From Rhizobiales bacterium 2SD (GTDB lineage Bacteria > Pseudomonadota > Alphaproteobacteria > Rhizobiales > Beijerinckiaceae): a stretch of DNA of 64,000 nucleotides. The notes under the pieces are model-generated. The model made no database searches, was not told where the DNA came from, and saw only the letters and a program-made list of their open reading frames with translations. Below are positions 8,558-17,457 of this stretch, piece by piece (positions within the stretch are counted from its first letter, which is position 1; each line of letters starts with the position of its first letter). Made by a program: the position numbers and the translations under genes. The DNA is taken from the NCBI GenBank assembly GCA_005502805.1, contig SCMY01000014.1, positions 62,001-126,000 of the forward strand. The letters are read 5' to 3'.

Positions 8558-8755
8558 TCAGCCCTGCTTGTCCGCTTTCGGTTTCCGCGTCGGCTCGGGT
8601 TCGACGACCTGACAGCCGGCGGCCTTGGCAAACCAAGAGGTCGCCACAGTCTCCGGGACGTTCTCATTGATGCCTTCTCCGAGGCGATAAACGCCGCCCT
8701 CGGGCAGAGGCACGTCCACGGCCACGGCCGCGACGACAGTCTTGGTGTCGGTCAT
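8558..8755 (-). CDS. Small virion-module protein of unknown function
   Basis: A 65-residue protein: a short beta segment (VAVDVPLPEGGVYRLGEGI), then VPETVATSWFAKAAGCQVVE and a charged Pro/Lys tail. The same compact plan (gene product that positions a short beta unit, basic end) recurs in head-tail connector blocks, but I do not recognise the family. It lies 3 nt after... the next gene leftward and 30 nt from the gene to its right, so it is in the operon. Confidence 0.5.
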   Translation of the reverse strand: MTDTKTVVAAVAVDVPLPEGGVYRLGEGINENVPETVATSWFAKAAGCQVVEPEPTRKPKADKQG

Positions 8756-8785
8756 TGAGATGTCCGTTCGTTTGCTGGCCGCCGC

Positions 8786-9283
8786 TCAGCGCTCGCTCTT
8801 CTTGCGGACGACGTGCGTGACGTGATTGATGAGATCGGTGGTATCGACCAACGTGTTTTCCCGCATGTTCTTCTGCTTATTCTTGCGGTGGCGGCGATTG
8901 TAGATCGTCTTCGGTGACAGCGGCGGCCCGACGTTTGAATTCATGACCTTGCGCACTGACGGGACGGCGATCAGCCCAGCTGCTTCAAGTGCTGCGTCAG
9001 CAGCGCCAGACACACCACGAAGCGCGCCGTTAGCTCCGTTCCGAAGAGCCTTCTCGATTTTCGGCCGAGCGGCTTCTACGCCAGGCACAAGGAACGGCCG
9101 CGCGGGGATGTTCTGCGAGGGAGAGCCCGTCTCCTGCAAATATCCGATCTCGGCATTGTTGATCGGGCTATCTTCACGCCCGGCATTTTCAGCCGGGATG
9201 CCGACCAGAACCTCTTTCGAGGTCAGATCGCGGATCGCCCTCAGCAGGTCAGGAACACGATCCTTCGTGATCTTGACGGTCAC
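8786..9283 (-). CDS. HK97 gp10-like tail completion protein
   Basis: A 165-residue protein with NNAEIGYLQETGSPSQNIPA then ARPFLVPGVEAARPKIEKAL, the typical core of HK97 gp10/phage-morphogenesis proteins, in which an Ala-Arg-Pro-Phe stretch precedes a helix. The C-terminal third is very basic (YNRRHRKNKQKNMREN) and may bind DNA or the portal. The start is GTG 9283, overlapping the stop of the DUF4054 gene (GTGA). Confidence 0.65.
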   Translation of the reverse strand: MTVKITKDRVPDLLRAIRDLTSKEVLVGIPAENAGREDSPINNAEIGYLQETGSPSQNIPARPFLVPGVEAARPKIEKALRNGANGALRGVSGAADAALEAAGLIAVPSVRKVMNSNVGPPLSPKTIYNRRHRKNKQKNMRENTLVDTTDLINHVTHVVRKKSER

Positions 9284-9696
9284 GGGATCGCGACGCGCTT
9301 GTTCGGAACGTAGAGCAAGCCGGCACCGAAGGCCCTGATCATGGCGTAGAGCCGCTGACCGTGGACCGTGGCATTCCAGAGCCCAGCCCCGGCAATCATC
9401 GTGGTCGTCGTGTCATAGCTGACGCTGACCTTGTCGATCGCCTTGGAGGCGACCAGGCTTGAAGACGTCGAAACCACTCCACCGCCGCTCGTCGCTGACT
9501 TCTTCGCCTGCGCCGAGAGCACGAGGTTGTGCGCGACAAACAGCATCACCGCGAGATCGAGCGAAGCCCCGAACCGGGCGGCATTGAGCTGCAGGTACGC
9601 CTGGGCCGCCCAGAAGTCGAACTGCGACTGCGGGTAGACCGTCGCATCCGAGAACTCAGGGAACGCCGCGACAAAGTCGTTATAGGTGACCGCCAC
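9280..9696 (-). CDS. DUF4054 head-tail connector protein
   Basis: A 138-residue protein with FVAAFPEFSDATVYPQSQFD at the start, then AAQAYLQLNAARFGASLDLA and KVSVSYDTTTT, the DUF4054 layout, a helical connector found with DUF3383 contractile tails. The start is GTG 9696. It probably forms a ring below the portal. Stop and next start overlap by 4 nt. Confidence 0.8.
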   Translation of the reverse strand: MAVTYNDFVAAFPEFSDATVYPQSQFDFWAAQAYLQLNAARFGASLDLAVMLFVAHNLVLSAQAKKSATSGGGVVSTSSSLVASKAIDKVSVSYDTTTTMIAGAGLWNATVHGQRLYAMIRAFGAGLLYVPNKRVAIP

Positions 9697-9706
9697 GGCG
9701 ATGCCC

Positions 9707-10045
9707 TCAGATCTTCTTGTCCTTGGCGGCGGGGGCGGCCTCCGGCGCCGGAAGGGCCGCCTCGTAACCGTAGACGATCTCAGCGGGCGCTTCGTCGCCC
9801 GGAACCTTGCGCAGCAGGCCGTTGACGACAGCGGAATGGTTCGGATTGGCCTTCACCCAGGCATCGAAGATCGCCTCGTCAACGCCGACAGTGAGGCCCT
9901 CGACAGTGCCGAGCTCGTTGCCGGCGCCCTGGATGACAATCGATCGGCGCTCCTTGGACAGGCCCGGTTTCTCCGGGTTGCCCTCGGGCTCCTCGATGCG
10001 GATAGCCATCGGGATACGACTGGCGATGGTGACGGTCTTGCCCAT
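9707..10045 (-). CDS. Virion-associated protein of unknown function
   Basis: A 112-residue protein starting MGKTVTIASRIPMAIRIEEP, with a central IFDAWVKANPNHSAVVNGLL helix and an Ala/Pro/Lys-rich tail ending AAKDKKI. The ATG at 10045 follows the previous stop by 1 nt; a longer upstream reading is Ser/Arg-rich and unlikely. It lies between the major capsid and connector genes, so a minor head role is likely, but no family is recognised. Confidence 0.6.
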   Translation of the reverse strand: MGKTVTIASRIPMAIRIEEPEGNPEKPGLSKERRSIVIQGAGNELGTVEGLTVGVDEAIFDAWVKANPNHSAVVNGLLRKVPGDEAPAEIVYGYEAALPAPEAAPAAKDKKI

Positions 10046-10046
10046 G

Positions 10047-10481
10047 TCAGCCCCCGACGCTTGCGGTTTCGATCTTCCGGAACTCCGAGGGGAGATCTTT
10101 CGGATCGGCCGGCTCGAGCCCGGTTCGCTTGTCGGCATAGCGATCGACGTACCTCTCGATCGCGGCCGGCTGCTCGGAGGCGAAGATGAAGCCGCCTTCG
10201 ACGGCAGGATGCTCCTTGTTCTGCTCCAGCCACTTGGAGAAGAACTCGGCGTCGACATCGCGGGTCAGGGCATAGCCGCCCCGAAGCTCCTTCGACGACG
10301 GACGATCCATCGGGATGGCGCATCCGCCGATGTGGACGACCTTCCCGGTGCGTTCGTAGCGGGTGACCTTCCGCTCCGGGTTGCTCTGGGTCGGTTCGGC
10401 GACCTCGACGGGCTTCTGCAGCTGGAGCAAGAGACCGTGCGGCAGCTTGCAGGCGACGGTGACGGTTGCAGTCGCTGCCAT
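10047..10481 (-). CDS. Virion-associated protein of unknown function
   Basis: A 144-residue protein: residues 1-60 are a beta segment (TVTVACKLPHGLLLQLQKPV), the middle has VHIGGCAIPMDRPSSKELRG and residues 70-95 read YALTRDVDAEFFSKWLEQNK. It sits 2 nt after the major capsid stop and 1 nt before the next gene. The N-terminal pattern resembles small proteins encoded beside DUF2184 capsids. A head role is inference. Confidence 0.6.
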   Translation of the reverse strand: MAATATVTVACKLPHGLLLQLQKPVEVAEPTQSNPERKVTRYERTGKVVHIGGCAIPMDRPSSKELRGGYALTRDVDAEFFSKWLEQNKEHPAVEGGFIFASEQPAAIERYVDRYADKRTGLEPADPKDLPSEFRKIETASVGG

Positions 10482-10483
10482 GA

Positions 10484-11527
10484 TCAGACCCCCAGCATCT
10501 GCGAAATGGCGACCGGATAGCGGATCACCGCCCCCCAGCTGCCGGACGTCTTCTTCTGCTGCCAGGACGACAGCTGCCGGACGATCGCGTGATCGCGCAG
10601 CTTCTCGTTGAAGGCGCAGTAGCCGGTGTCATGGCCATCGAAGGCATCGGCGATCAGCTGGACGACGTTGCCGGCGGCCGTGCTGTACCGATACGAGGTC
10701 TTCACCGTCAGGTTCGGGAAGTTCTTCTTCAGCAGGTCGGAGACCGAGATGCCGAAGGTGTTGGTCGCGGTCAGCGCGACCTCCGAACCCGGCGACATCG
10801 CCAGGGTGAGCTTGTCGCTCTTCTTCACGCGGCCGGCCGTCTGGGCGACGAGCTGCGAGAACATCGCCTGGATGTCGGCGAAAACCTCGTTCGCGGTCGC
10901 GACGATCGCATTGTTGTTGATCCATTTGACACCACCGGCGGCCTTGGTGGCCGGGGTGAGCGCCGCGGACAGCGACGGGTCGTTGAGCAGGCCGTAGTTC
11001 TGCAGTCCCGAGACGCCGAAGTGGTAGGTGAAGTCGGCGAACTTATCGAGCGTCGCCGCAGCGGACGTCTGCAGCTCACCGACCCAATTCAGCTTGGCGG
11101 CGCCGGCACGATCGATCTGCAGATCGCCGTACTCGACGACAGTCTGGAACAGATAGGCCTGGCGCTGCGGCCAGGTCACGTTCGCGTCCGAGCGGCCGTT
11201 GGTATTGAAGTCGCCATAGCTTGAGACCTCGCCGGTGTTCTCGACAACCGGGAAGACGGCGGTCTGGGTGGTCCAGTCGCCGGTCTTCTTCTCGCCGAGG
11301 ATATCGGCGCCCTCGTTCGGTGACTGCAGGATGCGGACCACTTCGGGATCCACATACTGGGTCAGCCAAGCCGGGATACTGCCGCTGGCTGTCGTCGCGA
11401 GCACGGGCTGCGCGTCGAGCGCGAGCTGGTAGTTGCTGCGGTATTCGCGGGGCATCCAGTCCATCGCAAGCGGCAGATGGATGCCCCACTCGCGCTCGAG
11501 GCGAGCGAAGTCGGAATTGCGGGTCAT
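10484..11527 (-). CDS. Major capsid protein (DUF2184)
   Basis: A 347-residue protein with IPAWLTQYVDPEVVRILQSP, ILGEKKTGDWTTQTAVFPVV and later YRYSTAAGNVVQLIADAFDG, matching DUF2184 major capsid proteins of HK97 fold. The start ATG 11527 was chosen because it opens MTRNSDFARLEREWG, while the upstream in-frame extension is Arg-rich and crosses the cement-gene gap. It follows the cement protein by 14 nt and forms the icosahedral shell. Confidence 0.9.
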   Translation of the reverse strand: MTRNSDFARLEREWGIHLPLAMDWMPREYRSNYQLALDAQPVLATTASGSIPAWLTQYVDPEVVRILQSPNEGADILGEKKTGDWTTQTAVFPVVENTGEVSSYGDFNTNGRSDANVTWPQRQAYLFQTVVEYGDLQIDRAGAAKLNWVGELQTSAAATLDKFADFTYHFGVSGLQNYGLLNDPSLSAALTPATKAAGGVKWINNNAIVATANEVFADIQAMFSQLVAQTAGRVKKSDKLTLAMSPGSEVALTATNTFGISVSDLLKKNFPNLTVKTSYRYSTAAGNVVQLIADAFDGHDTGYCAFNEKLRDHAIVRQLSSWQQKKTSGSWGAVIRYPVAISQMLGV

Positions 11528-11541
11528 GTGTGGTTGCTCCC

Positions 11542-12042
11542 TCAGCCCAGCGGCGTGTCGGACATCTTGACGAGCTCGCCGGCCGCGCCCGCGGTCGTGG
11601 CGAACCATTTGGTTTCGGTGCTCCCGGCGACGGTGGCACCCGCGGCCGCGAAGCTGATCGTGCCGTCGGCGTTCTTGGCAAAGGCCTTCATGCTGACGGT
11701 CGCGGCACCGGCACCGGCGTTCTTCACCCAGAAGTCGCCGCCGTTGAACAGCTCGCCGATGCCGAAGCCCGCCGGGATCACCATGCCGGCTTCCGCAAGG
11801 TAGGTGGTGATCAGTGCCTGCAGATCACGATGCAGGAAGCCGGTCGGGGCGCCGGTGCCGGTATTGGCGAGGATGCGGTTGGTTCCCGTATCGGCCCAGC
11901 AGAAGCGGCCGATGACGAGGCCGCTGGCGCCAGCAACGAAGCCGCCCTCGACGGACAGCACCGAATGACGCGGGTTGGCGCTGGCGAAGTCGCCTTCGAC
12001 GGCCGGCGCCTGGGTCGAATAGACCTGGGTCTGGAAAGGCAT
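11542..12042 (-). CDS. Capsid structural cement protein (gp24-like)
   Basis: A 166-residue beta-rich protein (MPFQTQVYSTQAPAVEGDFA; SGLVIGRFCWADT; GFLHRDLQALITTYLAEAGM) located directly before the major capsid gene, the place and pattern of gp24-like cement proteins that decorate the shell. The start at 12042 has a good GAAGGAGA ribosome site about 7 nt upstream; the 13-codon upstream extension contains that site and is not coding. Confidence 0.75.
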   Translation of the reverse strand: MPFQTQVYSTQAPAVEGDFASANPRHSVLSVEGGFVAGASGLVIGRFCWADTGTNRILANTGTGAPTGFLHRDLQALITTYLAEAGMVIPAGFGIGELFNGGDFWVKNAGAGAATVSMKAFAKNADGTISFAAAGATVAGSTETKWFATTAGAAGELVKMSDTPLG

Positions 12043-12058
12043 GATCTGTTCTCCTTCC

Positions 12059-13438
12059 TCAAACCTTGAGGCGGTTGGCATGCGGGAAGCGCTCCTCGAA
12101 AGCCTTCGAGGCAGCCGCGTCCTGGGCGATCGGCTTGCGCGCCGGCGGGGTGTCGCCCGGCTTCTGCTGCAGCTTCAGGATTGCGGGGAACGCAGACGGG
12201 TGGACGCCGCCGACGTCGACGCCGAGCGTCGTCAGTGCCGTGCGATAGACCGCATCGGCGCTGTCATGCGCCATGGCGAGATCGCCGACATAGGGGCGGA
12301 CCACCCGTTCGGCCTCGCGGATATCCTGCTGGGTCTTGACCGCGGCGGCCGTCGCGGACTTGGTCGCCGACGTCACGGCGGCAGCGATGGCCGCATCCAT
12401 GGCGGTCTTGGTGACCTTGTCCTTGTCGTCGTCACTATCCATGGCGGCAGCATTGCCGGAACAGATGCGGGCGATCTCCTCGTCGCTGAGGCCCTTGGCC
12501 TTCAGGAGGCTGCGGAGATCGGCGTCATCGTCGTCCGAAGCGCCGCCGCCCTCGTCATCGTCGTCGCCGTCGTCCGCGGCCGCCTCGGGGACCTCCGCGG
12601 GGATGATCTGAGCGAGCGCCTCGACGACTTCGCCGATATCATCCAGCGAAGCATCCTGAGCCAACTTGCCCTCGGCCTGCTTTTTGACGCCGGCGATGAT
12701 GGCCGGCTTCTGAGCGCCGAAGTTTGCGGAGGTGACCTTGGCCAGCACCGACGCCAGGTCGATCTTGGCATCCTGGGCCAGCTTGGGGCGGAGATAAACG
12801 GCGAGCGCGGCGTGAGCCGCCGCGGCGCCGCGTGAAAGCGTCGCTTTCGGCATGTCGAATTGATCCTTGATGTTCGCGGGTTTCTGGTCGCCGACAACGA
12901 CATCGGGCCCGGCGCGGCCTTCCTTCACGAGGGCGACATGATTGCCGATCAGGTCGCGCATCACGCCGTCGTAGCGAACGCCCTCGAAAGACCCGGGCGT
13001 CATGTCGGCGCGGTAGCGATACGCGCTCGACAATTCCTTCTGCGTCTCGGCTTCTACTGCTTTGATCGCTGGGCCGTCCCAAATCGCGAGATCGGCCTTG
13101 AGGTACGGCGCTTCCCAGATCGGATTGCTGACCGAGCCAGCGACCGCTTCATGTTCATGATCATCAGCCGTGACCGGCCGGTGGATGTTCAGAAGCGGCT
13201 TGCCAGCGAACGTCGCAGCAGCCTTCGCCAACTCCTCTGGGTCCCGGAGAAGCTGGTAGAGACGATCGGGGTTGAGCCCGAGCGCTTCCCAATCCGGGAT
13301 CTCGCGCCCGTAGTACGGGCAGACGTTGGCCTTGCTGATCGGGGTTCGGGCCACGTGGAGATGGCCGTCCTGATCGTAGGTTCGCGCGGATGCGCGGTCG
13401 AAGGCGAGCGTGCCGCCTGCGTTGCCGGTCTTGGACAT
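12059..13438 (-). CDS. Prohead maturation protease/scaffold (DUF2213)
   Basis: A 459-residue protein. Residues 1-190 fit the DUF2213 protease: ARTPISKANVCPYYGREIPD, LLNIHRPVTADDHEHEAVAG (candidate catalytic His) and RDLIGNHVALVKEGRAGPDV. From about 290 there is an acidic stretch (AAADDGDDDDEGG) and then helices, as in internal scaffolds that the protease removes during maturation. It lies just before cement and capsid genes. The protease activity is by family; the exact catalytic triad was not resolved. Confidence 0.8.
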   Translation of the reverse strand: MSKTGNAGGTLAFDRASARTYDQDGHLHVARTPISKANVCPYYGREIPDWEALGLNPDRLYQLLRDPEELAKAAATFAGKPLLNIHRPVTADDHEHEAVAGSVSNPIWEAPYLKADLAIWDGPAIKAVEAETQKELSSAYRYRADMTPGSFEGVRYDGVMRDLIGNHVALVKEGRAGPDVVVGDQKPANIKDQFDMPKATLSRGAAAAHAALAVYLRPKLAQDAKIDLASVLAKVTSANFGAQKPAIIAGVKKQAEGKLAQDASLDDIGEVVEALAQIIPAEVPEAAADDGDDDDEGGGASDDDDADLRSLLKAKGLSDEEIARICSGNAAAMDSDDDKDKVTKTAMDAAIAAAVTSATKSATAAAVKTQQDIREAERVVRPYVGDLAMAHDSADAVYRTALTTLGVDVGGVHPSAFPAILKLQQKPGDTPPARKPIAQDAAASKAFEERFPHANRLKV

Positions 13439-13467
13439 CCGAGGCTCGTTCGATATCGTAAGGCTGC

Positions 13468-13701
13468 ATGACCGAACACCAATCCGACCCCACCGAAGTG
13501 ATCGAGGCGCTCAAGGAGCTGGCGCGGGCCAGCTTCGTCGATACGTTCCCAGACATCCCAGAGACCGAGACGATCGAGGGCGAAGCCGCGATCATGATCG
13601 GTCAGATGGTCGCGGACTTCCGCAAGATCGCCGCCGGGGCGCCCGATGGTGTGGCTATCGCGCAGGCCTGGGTCGATCGGACCTCTGACCCGGACGACTA
13701 G
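13468..13701 (+). CDS. Small acidic protein encoded against the head operon
   Basis: A 77-residue acidic, helical protein (DPTEVIEALKELARASFVDT; EAAIMIGQMVADFRKIAAGA). Third codon positions are strongly G/C, the wobble pattern of real genes here, and TAAGG precedes the ATG. It occupies the 260-bp gap between the Mu F-like and DUF2213 genes and overlaps the former by 4 nt tail to tail. No antisense frame is convincing. It is probably a cargo gene; function unknown. Confidence 0.55.
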   Translation: MTEHQSDPTEVIEALKELARASFVDTFPDIPETETIEGEAAIMIGQMVADFRKIAAGAPDGVAIAQAWVDRTSDPDD

Positions 13702-14462
13702 ACGTCAGGGATCACCGGTTCGGGGTAGCATCGGCAGTTCGGGAACTGGCCGGCGTGCCCGGTCATCCCGTCCAGTGTTGGTGGGCTTTTCCATGGCACG
13801 AATTTGCCGGCCATGCCGCGGTGGGAATCGCGGACATCGGTGTCATCGGCTGTTCGCCAGATATAGCCGTCGGAACCGATGCTCTGTGCCCTCACCTCCG
13901 TGAAGGCGGTGGCAGTTCGTGAAACCTCAGTTCTAGCGATCAGATTGGCACGGGCCGCGCTGACCTCTCCCGATCGCATGATCTCGGCTGCGATCTCGCT
14001 TGCGCGGGTTCCGTTGCTCAGGCCCTCGACCGTCAACTGGTGGACGCGATCTGCGGCCTCGGTCGGGAGAGACGTGATCAGCGATACCTGTTCCTTCAGC
14101 CTCTCCCGCAGGATCGCGCCCGTGGGAGCATTCTCAATCTCCCGATGGATCGCAGCTCCCATCTCACGGGATACCGCCATCCAGGCCTTGCGATCGCGAG
14201 CGGCGACGTCCGCCACCATCCGACCACCGACCGAACCGGCCCATGCCTCGATTGTTGGCGCATAGCGCCTCAGGGCCCGCTCGACGATGCCGGCCGATGC
14301 CGGGGCCGCGGCGTCGAACAGCCCCATGACGAGATCGCCGATGTGCCGGGCAACCTTGCGGAGCTGCCGGGCATACTGGACCTCAGCCTTGCGAGCTCGG
14401 AGGAAGGCGCTCTTCGCACTGGGATTTGCGCGATCGAGGGCGAAGCGATGGCGCCGGCTCAT
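13698..14462 (-). CDS. Minor head protein, phage Mu F-like
   Basis: A 254-residue protein. The C-terminal half carries the Mu F-like signature: ARTEVSRTATAFTEVRAQSI, then GYIWRTADDTDVRDSHRGMA and FPNCRCYPEP with Cys pair. This family attaches to the portal and is injected or helps head morphogenesis. It overlaps the portal gene by 4 nt. Length is typical for the short version of the family. Confidence 0.88.
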   Translation of the reverse strand: MSRRHRFALDRANPSAKSAFLRARKAEVQYARQLRKVARHIGDLVMGLFDAAAPASAGIVERALRRYAPTIEAWAGSVGGRMVADVAARDRKAWMAVSREMGAAIHREIENAPTGAILRERLKEQVSLITSLPTEAADRVHQLTVEGLSNGTRASEIAAEIMRSGEVSAARANLIARTEVSRTATAFTEVRAQSIGSDGYIWRTADDTDVRDSHRGMAGKFVPWKSPPTLDGMTGHAGQFPNCRCYPEPVIPDV

Positions 14463-16024
14463 GCCTCCGCCCCTTCGGTTTCCTCCCCGGTTCTCCCAGG
14501 CTCCGGCGGATCGCCCTCGCCTGGCGGGGGCAGCGGCACATCATCGACATCAAGTCCGGCGTAGGGCGAGTCATCGTCGCCCGCGAGACGCTTGCGGACC
14601 TCAAGCGGATCGAGAACGCCGGCGTCGATGTACACCGCATCGGCGTCCGCCTCGGCTTTGCGCATCTCAGCCTTGGTCTTGTCGTCGAGGCTCCAGAGTG
14701 GCTCGAAGACGAACCCGATATCGGGATCGACCTCTCCGAACTCCGACGTCTGGATCAGGTTGATGACCGTCGTCAGATGCGGTCGCAGGAACTTCTCCTG
14801 CAGCGCCTCGATGCCATCGTAGTAGACGCGGATCTCGCCCTCGGAGGAAGCATTGAGCCCCGATGGCGTGATGCCGGTGAACTTGACTAGCGGAATGCCG
14901 GCAACCGAGCAGATATGCTCCTGGCTCTGCGCCTGCAGGTGATCGAGCGTGCCGAGCGGCGTCGAGACGTTGAAGAATTCCTCAGCGGGATCGTTCGGGC
15001 CGGCGCCTTTATTGAGCACCATCGTTCCGCGATTGTCGCGGAGGTTGTTGAAGAGCTCGACGCGGCGGAACAGGCCGTCGGCATCGACATTGAGCGCACT
15101 GGCGAGATCGATCTTGATGCCACTGACCGAGAACGAGCTGATCAGGTCAGCGACGCTCTGGCGGGTCCGCAGCCAGTTGTCGACATACGGCTTCGCCATC
15201 TGCGACATGCTGAGGCCGCCGAAAGAATAGGCCGGTTTGAGGAGATCGGGCACCTCACGGGCAATGAAGGTCAGCAGCCGAGTCGCGTGGACCTTATGGC
15301 CCTGCACATACCAAGCCGAGGGCTTGTACCAGTTCGGCTTGAGCGGGTTGGTCGTCTCGTATTCCGCCGGATAGCACCACACAGCCTCGACGGTGCGCAG
15401 CCCCTTTAGGCCGCCCTTCCCTACCTTGGCCTTCGTGGTCTTGTCGGCGCCGTTGCCAATTGGCGTCGAGAGCTCTGGCCCTTCGGTTTGGCCGAGGTCG
15501 ACGAAGAGGTGAGCCCTTCCGAAGAAGCCATCTTGCTCTGTGACCTTCTGAAATAGCTCCTTGGCGCCGAGTTCGTTCAGCTTGTCGCCGATCGCCTTGA
15601 TCTTGTCCGCCTTGTCGTCCTCACCCGCGGCGGTGATCCTGATCCACTGACGCGTCGCTTCAGTGGCGATGATTTCCGAGATGCGGCGATATTCCGGGCG
15701 CTGCGCGAGCTCGGACAAATGCGGGAAGCCCAGCCACGCCATGCCCTCGTTGTAGAAGCCAGCAGCGGCTTGCTGGATCACCCAAGACTGTCCGGGTAAC
15801 GCGCCCTCGTCCATGGCCATCGCCTTATCGGGCAACACGCCTGGCGGCGGCGGAACGACCTTGAACGGGTTCACCCTTTCCTCTTGCGGCTTGGCGGGCG
15901 CGATCCGCGAAAGTGCCAGAGTCGCTGGGCTCACCATGACCGGCTTGCTCTGCTGCTCGACGGGGGCGGCCGGCTTAAGCTGCGGCCCTGCAATCCACGC
16001 CGCGAGACGCTGACGAAAACTCAC
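14459..16024 (-). CDS. Portal protein (DUF1073)
   Basis: A 521-residue protein with AMDEGALPGQSWVIQQAAAG, YEGMAWL-like NEGMAWLGFPHLSELAQRPE, EIIATEATRQWIRI and GYDGIEAL-type DGIEALQEKFLRPHLTTVI, the DUF1073 portal pattern. Twelve copies form the DNA gateway at one capsid vertex and the terminase dock. The first 40 and last 60 residues are Pro-rich. The start is GTG 16024, overlapping the terminase stop (GTGA). Confidence 0.9.
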   Translation of the reverse strand: MSFRQRLAAWIAGPQLKPAAPVEQQSKPVMVSPATLALSRIAPAKPQEERVNPFKVVPPPPGVLPDKAMAMDEGALPGQSWVIQQAAAGFYNEGMAWLGFPHLSELAQRPEYRRISEIIATEATRQWIRITAAGEDDKADKIKAIGDKLNELGAKELFQKVTEQDGFFGRAHLFVDLGQTEGPELSTPIGNGADKTTKAKVGKGGLKGLRTVEAVWCYPAEYETTNPLKPNWYKPSAWYVQGHKVHATRLLTFIAREVPDLLKPAYSFGGLSMSQMAKPYVDNWLRTRQSVADLISSFSVSGIKIDLASALNVDADGLFRRVELFNNLRDNRGTMVLNKGAGPNDPAEEFFNVSTPLGTLDHLQAQSQEHICSVAGIPLVKFTGITPSGLNASSEGEIRVYYDGIEALQEKFLRPHLTTVINLIQTSEFGEVDPDIGFVFEPLWSLDDKTKAEMRKAEADADAVYIDAGVLDPLEVRKRLAGDDDSPYAGLDVDDVPLPPPGEGDPPEPGRTGEETEGAEA

Positions 16025-17457
16025 CTGCGCACTCCCGCCGCCGATCGCGCAAGAACGTCATCCGAAATAGCCAATGGATCCGCCCTTGCGATCAACGTGT
16101 TGAAGGCCCGGCTGGTGCTGTCTGCATCATCGTCGTGGACCGCCTCGGGGAATGCCTCCAAGGCCGCGAACCACTGCTCGTTCCACTGCCCGCGTAGGAC
16201 AAGGACGTTGCCTGCCTCGGCTTGCGCAGAGAACGGGCTAAACCGCGTGACCTTGTCCCCCGATTCCGGTGTCGCCCTCGCGACGAAGCCAGTGAGCAAC
16301 TTCACCAGGTTCTGGGCCTGCGATTTGCCGGCTTGGCCGGGGTCCTGCGGCAGCGAGACATGTACGCCGCGTCCATCTTCCGAAGCAGTCTTCTTGATCA
16401 GGCTCTCGACGCCCGATGGCGACAGCCAATCGGTGACGTGATGCGCGACGATATAGCGCCCATCGTCCAATCGACCGATTTTTGTTCCAGCCGTTGCGTC
16501 AGGATCATTACCTTCGGTCTTTGGCGTCGCCCCGAGATCCCAGCCACGGACCCAACGGACGACATTCGCCGGGATCGTGTCGACGACCTCGCACCATCCT
16601 CGCTTGAACAGCAGGCCTGCCGCCGGCCGGATTTTCCAGTTGCCCCCGAGCAGGCGTTCCCGCTCAACGGTGGGCAGCGCCATGAGATTAGCGACATAGC
16701 CCGGATCAGCCGCCATGAGCGCTCGGTTGTCGCTCAATTTTGCCGGAATGAACGTCACCGACTTCGGCGGGATCGGCTTTTCGATGCCGTTCTCGTTGGG
16801 TGCCGTGTAGCCAGCAAGCTCCTCCGGCCGATCAGCCCAGATGATCTTGTCGCCGATCCGGACGAACCAGCGCAGCACGCCAGCCCGCTCCGGAATTGCG
16901 AAGCCGCAATCCTGGTCTATCCACCAGGCGATGAACTCGGCAACCCAACTGTCGGCGTCCGGGTTGCAGGTCGCCCGGATGTAGGGCCGTACACCGCACA
17001 TGGAGCGGTTGCGGCTAACCATGTACCAGAATTGCTTTGCACTGAAGTGCGTCAGCTCATCGAAGCAGAGCAGCGGGATCTGTGATCCCTGCCAGTTCAG
17101 GACCGTCTTGTCGTGCTCGAGATGCGCGAAACTGACCGTGCAACCGCTCGGGAACTTCCACTGCAGATCTGGCGCGCTGCGCGGCGAGGCCCGCAGATCG
17201 GGATAGAGCTTTTCGCTCTCGTCCCAAAGGCCGCCCTCATTTCGAACCTGGACCAGCGTGCGGCGGAAGAACACCGCACCGAATTCGGGGTTCGCGACGT
17301 GCCGAAGCGGCTCCATCAGGAGTGCCCATGTCTTGCCGCCGCCCGCCGCGCCTCCATAGATCGCGATATCTGCGGGACTGGCGAGGAACTGTGTCTGCGG
17401 CCCAGCCTGTGGCCTGATGACCTTCGGGGCGCCCTGCCCCTTTTCAGCCCCTGCCAT
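16021..17457 (-). CDS. terL: Terminase large subunit
   Basis: A 478-residue packaging motor. The ATPase has Walker A GGAAGGGKTW (about residues 35-44), an arginine-rich FFRRTLVQVRNEGG and Walker B PLLCFDELTHF (about 130-140), followed by the coupling motif in IRATCNPD. The C-terminal nuclease region begins at VRGWDLGATPKTEGNDPDAT, where an Asp binds metal. It pumps and cuts phage DNA. It overlaps the small subunit by 14 nt and the portal by 4 nt. Confidence 0.93.
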   Translation of the reverse strand: MAGAEKGQGAPKVIRPQAGPQTQFLASPADIAIYGGAAGGGKTWALLMEPLRHVANPEFGAVFFRRTLVQVRNEGGLWDESEKLYPDLRASPRSAPDLQWKFPSGCTVSFAHLEHDKTVLNWQGSQIPLLCFDELTHFSAKQFWYMVSRNRSMCGVRPYIRATCNPDADSWVAEFIAWWIDQDCGFAIPERAGVLRWFVRIGDKIIWADRPEELAGYTAPNENGIEKPIPPKSVTFIPAKLSDNRALMAADPGYVANLMALPTVERERLLGGNWKIRPAAGLLFKRGWCEVVDTIPANVVRWVRGWDLGATPKTEGNDPDATAGTKIGRLDDGRYIVAHHVTDWLSPSGVESLIKKTASEDGRGVHVSLPQDPGQAGKSQAQNLVKLLTGFVARATPESGDKVTRFSPFSAQAEAGNVLVLRGQWNEQWFAALEAFPEAVHDDDADSTSRAFNTLIARADPLAISDDVLARSAAGVRR

